Shown: positions 1-6,019 of the stretch, piece after piece
Numbering within the stretch: the first letter of the stretch is position 1
How the letters are laid out: every line of letters starts with the position of its first letter
Assembly (NCBI GenBank): GCA_012965065.1
Contig: DTSX01000082.1
Coordinates: 1-7,899 of the forward strand
Direction: 5' to 3'
Source: Gammaproteobacteria bacterium
Lineage (GTDB): Bacteria; Pseudomonadota; Gammaproteobacteria; Steroidobacterales; UBA11654
DNA length: 7,899 nt
Notes under the pieces: model-generated
What the model was told of the DNA's origin: nothing
Seen by the model: the letters and a program-made list of their open reading frames with translations, nothing else
Databases searched by the model: none
Translations under genes and position numbers: made by a program

Positions 1-165
1 GATATTTCCAATCCCATGGCTGCAAGATTCAAGCCTGGGCAAAATTGTGCCAATTGCATGTTATTTAAAACTTCAGAAGATCCAGAGTGGGGCCCTTGTT
101 CCATTTTTCAGTATAAGTTGGTCAATGCGAATGGATGGTGCAGTGCTTGGGTTTTAAAAAGCTAA
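1..165 (+). CDS. High-potential iron-sulfur protein (HiPIP), C-terminal part
   Basis: The first 54 codons, read in frame 1 and ending at TAA 163-165, are the C-terminal end of a HiPIP; the start lies left of the window. Four cysteines fall at codons 16, 19, 33 and 47. This is the C-x2-C-x13-C-x13-C spacing that holds the single [4Fe-4S] cubane in HiPIPs. The family signatures CANC, GPC and GWCSAW are present. HiPIPs are small soluble periplasmic one-electron carriers that work at high potential (+3/+2 couple) and are normally Tat-exported; the signal peptide is not visible here. The gene lies on the same strand as the molybdoenzyme operon and converges on moeA with only 21 bases between stop codons. 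A role as redox partner of the molybdoenzyme is inferred from proximity alone. Family assignment is firm. Confidence 0.93.
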   Translation, partial: DISNPMAARFKPGQNCANCMLFKTSEDPEWGPCSIFQYKLVNANGWCSAWVLKS

Positions 166-186
166 AGCCCTCTATTGATCTGTTGT

Positions 187-1422
187 TTATATTGCTTCCC
201 CTGGGTGCAGAGGCACAACCTGTATTCTCTCCCCAGCTTTGATCACGTTTGAACCTTCAGGAAGAACCATCCAAGAGTTTGCTCGATAGAATGGGCTGAG
301 TTTGAATGATTCCTGTCCAGGCAGAACCGTTGCCTCCAAACTCCCAGATTGTGTGTATTCAGTTTGTGCTTTGGCAAAAAAACAAAATTTCTCAGGTTTG
401 TTGAATTCAGTTTTGTTAATTGCACAGATTGGCTGTTCCAGTAGTTGACCTTGCAAGATTCTAATTGCTTGGTTGACAAAGAATCTAAATCCCACTGCCA
501 CTGAAACGGGGTTTCCGGGAAGGCCAAACACAAATTGACCGGCGGGTAATTTTGCCATCAAGATCGGTTTCCCCGGGCGGATCCAAACTTTGTGAAAGAG
601 TATGTTTGCCCCGAGTGCAAGCAATGCAGCAGGGACAAAGTCAACTTTTCCTGCTGAAACACCTCCGCTGATAATAATAATATCGCTCTCAAGGTCCATA
701 AAATCCTGAATTTTCTTTTGGATCATCTGGGATGAGTCGCCAACGCTGACGGTTCCATTGCAAGGAACCCCCATCCTCCTGATCGAAGATTGCAGAAACG
801 GACCATTGGTATTGGGAATGGTCGGGCGGGTTTCCTCTTGGTTGCCAGTTTCAAGTTCACTACCCGTGGTCAGGATGCCTATTTTGGGGGGGCGATAAAC
901 AGAAACTGTGTCTATTTTGTTTGCGATGATAGCCATCAAAATATGAGGATTGAGCAGCTGGCCTTTTTTAGCCACTGTTTCACCGGGTTTAAAATCTTCA
1001 CCTGAGAACCGAACATTCCGCCCGGTTTGGACAGATTGACTAACCAGAATAAAAACTCTTCCATCTTCATCGGCGATAGCAACCTGTTCAATAGGAATCA
1101 CGGCATCAAAACCAATCGGCATAATGGACCCTGTCATGATCTCACAACACGATTCTCTCTGATCTATTTCCGGAGCCAACTCACCTGCAAGAATGCATCC
1201 TCTTACTTCAAGTGTTACTGGATTTTCGGCGTTGGCTCCATTGGTTTCAATGGACCTTACAGCAAAACCATCCATTGCAGAATTTGAGAAGCCGGGCACT
1301 TCTATTGTGCTGATCAAATCTCCCGCGAGAACGCCATGGGCTTGCTCTGGCGCCATTTTACTGGTGGGCAATGGCTGCAATGCTTCACTGAGAATATTGA
1401 TGGCTTCTTTGTACGTGATCAT
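187..1422 (-). CDS. moeA: Molybdopterin molybdenumtransferase MoeA
   Basis: The 411-residue product matches MoeA in full length. MoeA uses adenylylated molybdopterin from MogA activity and molybdate to form molybdenum cofactor in the cytoplasm. Landmarks equivalent to known E. coli MoeA active-site residues are visible: SAMDGFA (Asp51), IMTG (Thr97), GEDFKPGE (Asp143), ILTTGSEL (Glu189), SGGVSAGKVDF (252-262), HKVWIRPGKP (Lys278, Lys285) and GLPGNP (300-305). The C-terminal domain IV follows, with R380 and S383 in a YRANSWMVL segment. The ATG at 1420-1422 gives a normal N-terminus; no strong Shine-Dalgarno is seen ahead of it. The gene is divergent from the molybdoenzyme operon 142 bases away, so it could be a local copy serving that enzyme (inference). 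No key residue looks missing. Confidence 0.96.
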   Translation of the reverse strand: MITYKEAINILSEALQPLPTSKMAPEQAHGVLAGDLISTIEVPGFSNSAMDGFAVRSIETNGANAENPVTLEVRGCILAGELAPEIDQRESCCEIMTGSIMPIGFDAVIPIEQVAIADEDGRVFILVSQSVQTGRNVRFSGEDFKPGETVAKKGQLLNPHILMAIIANKIDTVSVYRPPKIGILTTGSELETGNQEETRPTIPNTNGPFLQSSIRRMGVPCNGTVSVGDSSQMIQKKIQDFMDLESDIIIISGGVSAGKVDFVPAALLALGANILFHKVWIRPGKPILMAKLPAGQFVFGLPGNPVSVAVGFRFFVNQAIRILQGQLLEQPICAINKTEFNKPEKFCFFAKAQTEYTQSGSLEATVLPGQESFKLSPFYRANSWMVLPEGSNVIKAGERIQVVPLHPGEAI

Positions 1423-1564
1423 GGTTCATTTATTACACATCTACATCAGATAAAAAGAAAGCATTATCGCAACCTACCTGTTTTTATTGATTGTCCATAA
1501 TCCTGATAAGTTTTAAACAAAAAAAGGAATTTGAGATAAACTATTGGCACAATGAGTAACAACA
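1423..1564. promoter_or_regulatory. Divergent intergenic region between moeA and the molybdoenzyme operon
   Basis: These 142 A+T-rich bases separate two divergently read genes, so promoters for both moeA (minus) and the molybdoenzyme operon (plus) should lie here. The best sigma-70-like pair I find for the plus strand is weak: TTGTCC at 1491-1496 and TAAACA at 1514-1519 with a 17-base spacer. A TTGAT half-site at 1487-1491 resembles half of an FNR-type box, but its partner half does not match. A purine-rich AAAAAAGGAA lies at 1520-1529, too far from either candidate start of the downstream gene to act as a normal ribosome binding site. The location is sound; no individual element is convincing. 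Confidence 0.4.
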
Positions 1565-4315
1565 TTGATTAAGCTAAGCAGACGCAATTTTTTAAAAGGA
1601 ACAACGGCCTCGGGCATTGGCCTGGCTTTGCAATATGCAGTGGCCCCAAAAGTTCTTGCAAACGACACCTACCGGGGTTTTGAAGATCTTTACAGAAAGA
1701 AATGGACTTGGGACAAAGTTGTCCGGGGGACCCATGGAACCAACTGTGCAGGAACTTGTGCATTCAATGTTTTTGTTAAGAATGGCGTGGTCTGGCGAGA
1801 AGAACAACAAGGTGAGTATGAACAAATAGGAGATGCCCCTGATTTTGGCCCAAGAGGTTGTCAAAAGGGCCTGCGTCATCACAAGTATATGTATGGCAAC
1901 CAGCGGATTCTTTATCCCTTAAAAAGAATCGGCAAACGCGGTGAAGGTAAATGGCAAAGGATCAGCTGGGAACAGGCGACAACTGAGATTGCCGATAAAT
2001 TTCTCGACTACGCAACCGAATACAGTCCCGAATGCATTTCTTACGGAAGTGGCACACAAATGTCGGTCAAAATGGCATCTTTTGCTTCCCTGCTCAGGTT
2101 TGCAAACATTACTGGCGTAACCGTTCCTGAATTTTTTTCCGGCGTTGGTGATCTCCCAACCGGTTCGTACATGACCCTCGGTCAGGTCTATACCGGGGAT
2201 ACTTTCGCCTCTGTCTACAAGTCAAAATGTGTTTTGATATGGATGAGTAATCCAGCTGCCACCAGAATCCCAGACGCACATTTTTTCTGGGAAGCACGAT
2301 ACAACGGGACACAAGTGATTGCCATTTCCCCAGAATTCACCCCAACTGCCATGCATGCAAGTTTATGGTTGAATCCAAAGCCGGGAACCGACAGTGCTCT
2401 GGCCATGGCGATGGTGGAGGTGATTCTTAAGGAAAAATTGTATCAGGAAGCGTACATCAAGGAACAAAGCGATTTACCCTTGCTCGTGAGAACCGATACC
2501 AAGGAATTTTTGCGAAGGGAACACCTCTCGCTCTATGGGCTCTTGGCAGTTGCAGACAATGTTTATTACATGTGGGATGAGGCCACCGATAAAATCGTGC
2601 AAGCGCCTGGAACAGGTCGTGCCATCAAACCCACTGGCAGAGATCGCAGAAAACACGGCACACTTGAGCTGGGGAACATTGAACCCGCTTTGGAGGGGAG
2701 ATGGAATATAAAAACTCTCGATGGCGAAATTGAAGTGACCACAGTTTTTGAACTTTTAAAAGAGCAATGCAGAGATTTCACTCCCGAAAAAGCCACAGAA
2801 ATTACCGGGGTTAATGCCCAGGTGATTCGAGAAACGGCAAGAATCTTTGCAACGGCAAACCCGAGCATGATTTATGCCGGCTATGCTTCCTGCAAATGGT
2901 TGCATGGTGATCTGTTGCAAAGAGCCATGTTATTGCTCTTGGCACTTACTGGCAGCACCGGCAAAGAAGGCGGTGGCTTGCAAGTGGCAAATGCACCCAT
3001 ATCCAGAGGTATGAACCAGTTTGGTTTTTCAGGTATTGGCCCAGCTTTTCGGCTGATTTCAGGAACAACGTGGGATTACGATCATGGCAACATGAAGGAA
3101 CTGACACGGAAAATCTATGGCAAGAAATTGGCCGATACCTACGACCGGTATTATCAAAAAAGCATAAGTGAAGATTGGTTCCCAGATTACAGCAAGCACG
3201 GCTGGAAAATGGGTATCTTTGCAGGAAACAACGGCGCAAATTGGCGTGCTTCAAACAATTCTTGGAGAAAAAATGCCTTTGACGAATTGCAAACAATCGT
3301 TTCACTGGCGCCTGATATGGGTGTCACGTCGCTTCATTCTGATTATGTTTTACCCATTGCGCACCACTATGAAAGAAACGATTTGATGCTTCAGTCCAGA
3401 GTACCTTATCTGCAGGTGCTTAATGAAGCGGTTGCTCCCTTGGGTGAATCTGTTGATGATTGGGAGGCCAACAGAAGATTGGCCGAGGCGATCAGTCGCC
3501 GTGCAATCGAAAGAGACATTCCTCCGATAAAAGATGTTGTGGATGGAAGGACGGTCAGGAGAGATTACAAAAAGACCTTAGAGCTTTATACCATGGAAGG
3601 TAGAGTGCAAAATTCCAAGGATGTCGCCCAATTTATCATCAACACCAGCCACGGCATTCCAAAAATTACTTTCGAGGAACTTTCAGTAAAAGGCATAGTC
3701 AAAGTGAACGGCGTAGACAACACAGCGTGGGACAATGAAGAATCCCCATATCACACCGAGATTGTGAAAAGTGTCGTTGACAAACACCCCTATGAAACCT
3801 TTACCGGTCGCCAGCAGTTTTACATTGACCATGAGTGGTTTATTGAATTTGGGGAAACATTGCCCACATACAAGGAGCCACTCTCAATTGAAGGCTATCC
3901 GCTGAGAATGATGATGGGACATGCCAGGCATGGTATCCACAGTATGTGGCGAGACGATTCATTTTTGTTGAGTCTGCAGAGAGGCGAGCCTGACATTTAC
4001 GTGAATCCTGACGATGCTGAGGAACGTGGCGTAAAAGATGATGATATGATTCGTGTCTTCAATTCCGCTGGAGAATTTTTCGCAATGGCGCATGTAAGTT
4101 CTGGGATACAGCCCGGTATGTTGTTTATGTACCATGGATGGGATCCTAAAATGTTTAAACATGGAAAAAACTTTGGTGAAGTCATCCCAACTGCTGGGTT
4201 GATCAAGCCAACTTCAATGGTAGGTGACTACGGTCATTTGGGATACCAACCTCTTGCATTTGCCCCAAATCAAACTTACAAAGACTTCACTTGCAATTTT
4301 GAAAGATCGGCATGA
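1565..4315 (+). CDS. Type II DMSO reductase-family molybdopterin oxidoreductase, catalytic (alpha) subunit
   Basis: The 916-residue product is the large subunit of a periplasmic molybdoenzyme of the group that contains NarG/Nxr, dimethylsulfide dehydrogenase, selenate, chlorate and perchlorate reductases, ethylbenzene dehydrogenase and steroid C25 dehydrogenase. It begins with a Tat signal (SRRNFLKG, residues 5-12, then a hydrophobic stretch, with possible cleavage after VLA at 30-32). A type II Fe-S motif follows with His57, Cys61, Cys65 and Cys99. GDLP gives Asp196, which aligns with the Asp that ligates molybdenum in NarG and EbdA. A TRIPDAHFF segment near 230-240 resembles NarG. The C-terminal cofactor-binding domain has ARHGIHSMWRDD and a HGWDP segment. 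Only TTG at 1565 opens this frame, because TGA at 1553-1555 blocks it upstream; a frameshift hiding an ATG at 1552 is possible. The substrate and reaction direction cannot be read from sequence. The stop codon overlaps the chaperone start. Confidence 0.95.
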   Translation: MIKLSRRNFLKGTTASGIGLALQYAVAPKVLANDTYRGFEDLYRKKWTWDKVVRGTHGTNCAGTCAFNVFVKNGVVWREEQQGEYEQIGDAPDFGPRGCQKGLRHHKYMYGNQRILYPLKRIGKRGEGKWQRISWEQATTEIADKFLDYATEYSPECISYGSGTQMSVKMASFASLLRFANITGVTVPEFFSGVGDLPTGSYMTLGQVYTGDTFASVYKSKCVLIWMSNPAATRIPDAHFFWEARYNGTQVIAISPEFTPTAMHASLWLNPKPGTDSALAMAMVEVILKEKLYQEAYIKEQSDLPLLVRTDTKEFLRREHLSLYGLLAVADNVYYMWDEATDKIVQAPGTGRAIKPTGRDRRKHGTLELGNIEPALEGRWNIKTLDGEIEVTTVFELLKEQCRDFTPEKATEITGVNAQVIRETARIFATANPSMIYAGYASCKWLHGDLLQRAMLLLLALTGSTGKEGGGLQVANAPISRGMNQFGFSGIGPAFRLISGTTWDYDHGNMKELTRKIYGKKLADTYDRYYQKSISEDWFPDYSKHGWKMGIFAGNNGANWRASNNSWRKNAFDELQTIVSLAPDMGVTSLHSDYVLPIAHHYERNDLMLQSRVPYLQVLNEAVAPLGESVDDWEANRRLAEAISRRAIERDIPPIKDVVDGRTVRRDYKKTLELYTMEGRVQNSKDVAQFIINTSHGIPKITFEELSVKGIVKVNGVDNTAWDNEESPYHTEIVKSVVDKHPYETFTGRQQFYIDHEWFIEFGETLPTYKEPLSIEGYPLRMMMGHARHGIHSMWRDDSFLLSLQRGEPDIYVNPDDAEERGVKDDDMIRVFNSAGEFFAMAHVSSGIQPGMLFMYHGWDPKMFKHGKNFGEVIPTAGLIKPTSMVGDYGHLGYQPLAFAPNQTYKDFTCNFERSA

Positions 4316-4974
4316 ACAAGCACTCAAGCTCTGAAAAGAGAGACCAAAGATTCTGTAATAATGATTTAAGGTCTCCAGAAAATACCGCGATACTTCGCTC
4401 TCTAGGTTATGAATCATTTTCTGTTTTGTTAAGTTCACCCCACGATTTGGATACCAAGAACAAGCTCAATGGGATTGCAAGCACCACCGGTCTTCCATAT
4501 TCTTTAGACCTCTCAGATCTCATGAATGAATTTAGCCAACAAGACCTGAGTGAATTGAAAAAGCAATACAGCGGGCTTTTTGAGGTTGGTAATGACGGAC
4601 CACCGGCTCCAATCAGGGAAGACTTGTTTATGCTCCAACCGGCCGGTTTACGGGAAGATTTGGTGCGTTTTTATGAGTATTTTGGCTACACACTTGGTGA
4701 GAAATTTCAATGGCAAATGGACCATTTGTCCATCGAATTAGAGTTCATGCATTTTTTATGTTTTCAGGAACACAATTCCACCGAGGACAGGTTGTCTTAT
4801 CAGCTGGCCCAGCTTGATTTTTCCACACGTCATTTAGTCAATTGGGTCCCTGATTTTCAGAAAACATTAAAAAGAATTTCAATAGATGCAATGTATACAA
4901 AAATTGTTGTAGAATTAAACAAGTTTCTTGAAGACGATATCGAATGGCAGTTAGAGACGATCAATGATCCGTAA
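4312..4974 (+). CDS. TorD/NarJ-family molybdoenzyme maturation chaperone
   Basis: The product has 220 residues, a normal size for the TorD/DmsD/NarJ chaperones, and is rich in predicted alpha helix with no signal peptide or membrane segment, so it should stay in the cytoplasm. Family-like features are YSGLFEVG (residues 86-93) followed by GPPAPIREDLF, and DHLSIELEFMHFL (137-149), the conserved helix typical of these proteins. Such chaperones bind the catalytic apoprotein and its Tat signal and hold it until the cofactor and Fe-S cluster are inserted and the partner subunit is bound. The ATG overlaps the catalytic-subunit stop as ATGA, which implies translational coupling. It lies between alpha and beta genes, whereas in described ddh and ser operons I recall it after the beta gene. 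It corresponds to the DdhD/SerD/EbdD role. The family call is strong; partner specificity is inferred from context. Confidence 0.9.
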   Translation: MNKHSSSEKRDQRFCNNDLRSPENTAILRSLGYESFSVLLSSPHDLDTKNKLNGIASTTGLPYSLDLSDLMNEFSQQDLSELKKQYSGLFEVGNDGPPAPIREDLFMLQPAGLREDLVRFYEYFGYTLGEKFQWQMDHLSIELEFMHFLCFQEHNSTEDRLSYQLAQLDFSTRHLVNWVPDFQKTLKRISIDAMYTKIVVELNKFLEDDIEWQLETINDP

Positions 4975-4982
4975 CTGTTAAT

Positions 4983-4988
4983 GGAGGG
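4983..4988 (+). promoter_or_regulatory. Ribosome binding site of the beta-subunit gene
   Basis: GGAGGG lies six bases before the ATG at 4995, an ideal Shine-Dalgarno placement. It decides the start: an in-frame TTG at 4989, which would add two residues, directly abuts the motif and is too close to be used. Confidence 0.85.
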
Positions 4989-4994
4989 TTGAGC

Positions 4995-5984
4995 ATGGGT
5001 CAAGTTGCAATGGTGATGGATTTGAACAAATGTATAGGTTGTCAAACATGCACCACAGCTTGTAAATCACTTTGGACTGATGAGCCTGGCCAGGAGTATA
5101 TGCTTTGGAATAATGTGGAAACTAAACCGGGACCGGGATACCCGCGGTACTGGGAAGAAGGCGGAGGTGGATATGATGCAAATGGCGACCTCAACAGAGA
5201 TGGTCTGATGACCACAAAGGAAGATCACGGTGAAGAAATCCCATTAAACCATGACGAAGTCTATTTCAAGGGCGTTGAAGTGCAGCTGCAACAAGAACGA
5301 CCCATGGTGAAAGGCTCAAATTGGGATGAAGACACCAGTTCGGGCGATTACCCAAATAATTACCACTTTTACTTACCTCGGATGTGTAATCACTGCACCA
5401 AACCCTCCTGTTTGGAAGCATGCCCGGTGAGAGCAATTTACAAACGCGAAGTAGACGGCGTGGTTTTGATTGATCAGGACAAATGCCAGGGTATCCGTGA
5501 ATGCAACAAGGCGTGTCCTTACGACAAAATATATTTCAATTATGTAACTGGAAAATCCCAGAAATGTATTTTTTGTTTTCCAAGACTTGAGGAGGGTGTG
5601 GCTCCGGCATGTGCACGACAATGCCCAGGTCGGTTAAGATTTGTAGGATTCCTGGAAGATGAAAACGGTCCCATTCATGAATTGGTATACCAATGGAAAG
5701 TTGCTTTGCCGCTTCACCCTGAATACGGAACAGAGCCCAATGTTTTTTACGTCCCGCCAATGTTACCACCCACTTTTGACGACAGCGGTGAATTTTCCGA
5801 TGAGCCTAGAGTGCCAACAGAATATCTTCGTAGTCTATTTGGCCAGGAGGTGGATGAGGCACTGATCACATTGCAATTTGAAATGGAGAGAAAACAAGAA
5901 GGCAAGGAATCTAGATTGATGGACATCCTTATTGCCAAGGAATGGAAATCACTTTTCAATATCCCTAACGTCAAAATATACTAA
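4995..5984 (+). CDS. Four-cluster Fe-S electron-transfer beta subunit of the molybdoenzyme (NarH/DdhB/EbdB-like)
   Basis: The 329-residue product (from ATG 4995) is a ferredoxin-like electron-transfer subunit, similar in size to SerB, ClrB and EbdB and shorter than NarH. Four cysteine groups are visible: CIGCQTCTTAC (Cys13, 16, 19, 23); CNHCTKPSCLEACP (131, 134, 139, 143); CQGIRECNKACP (164, 170, 174, with Ile167 where a fourth Cys would stand); and CIFC plus CARQC (191, 194, 206, 210). By analogy with NarH and EbdB these hold three [4Fe-4S] and one [3Fe-4S] cluster, the Ile site explaining the latter. The KIYFN segment with GKSQKCIFCFPRLE is highly NarH-like. It has no signal peptide of its own, so it should be carried across the membrane with the alpha subunit by the Tat system. 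It follows the chaperone gene by 20 bases, so it is in the same operon. Confidence 0.95.
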   Translation: MGQVAMVMDLNKCIGCQTCTTACKSLWTDEPGQEYMLWNNVETKPGPGYPRYWEEGGGGYDANGDLNRDGLMTTKEDHGEEIPLNHDEVYFKGVEVQLQQERPMVKGSNWDEDTSSGDYPNNYHFYLPRMCNHCTKPSCLEACPVRAIYKREVDGVVLIDQDKCQGIRECNKACPYDKIYFNYVTGKSQKCIFCFPRLEEGVAPACARQCPGRLRFVGFLEDENGPIHELVYQWKVALPLHPEYGTEPNVFYVPPMLPPTFDDSGEFSDEPRVPTEYLRSLFGQEVDEALITLQFEMERKQEGKESRLMDILIAKEWKSLFNIPNVKIY

Positions 5985-6006
5985 TTCAATAACCTAATCT
6001 GGAAAT

Positions 6007-6012
6007 GAAGGA
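6007..6012 (+). promoter_or_regulatory. Ribosome binding site deciding the transporter-cytochrome start
   Basis: GAAGGA lies seven bases before the ATG at 6020. The earlier in-frame ATG at 6005 has only a weak TGGA ahead of it and overlaps this motif, so 6020 is the better start. The choice alters the N-terminus by five residues only. Confidence 0.6.
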
Positions 6013-6019
6013 TCCTGTG

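Noticed and set aside
166..213. Possible bidirectional terminator between the HiPIP gene and moeA (CCTCT near 169 with AGAGG near 208)
   Set aside because: The stem is only about five pairs with a loop of more than 30 bases and no U-tract, and one arm lies within the moeA coding sequence.
1487..1500. FNR-like box TTGAT-N4-CATAA
   Set aside because: The first half-site is perfect but the second matches ATCAA only poorly. In an A+T-rich region this is expected by chance.
1544..1560. TTGGCAC resembling the -24 element of a sigma-54 promoter
   Set aside because: No GC element occurs at the required spacing downstream, and the site nearly overlaps the start codon of the catalytic subunit.
1592..3305. 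Several reading frames of 60-120 codons opposite or overlapping the catalytic subunit gene
   Set aside because: They are shadows of a clearly coding frame; their translations show no recognisable domain and are rich in residues typical of antisense reading.
4989..4994. TTG at 4989 as start of the beta subunit
   Set aside because: It abuts the GGAGGG ribosome binding site; the ATG at 4995 has proper spacing.
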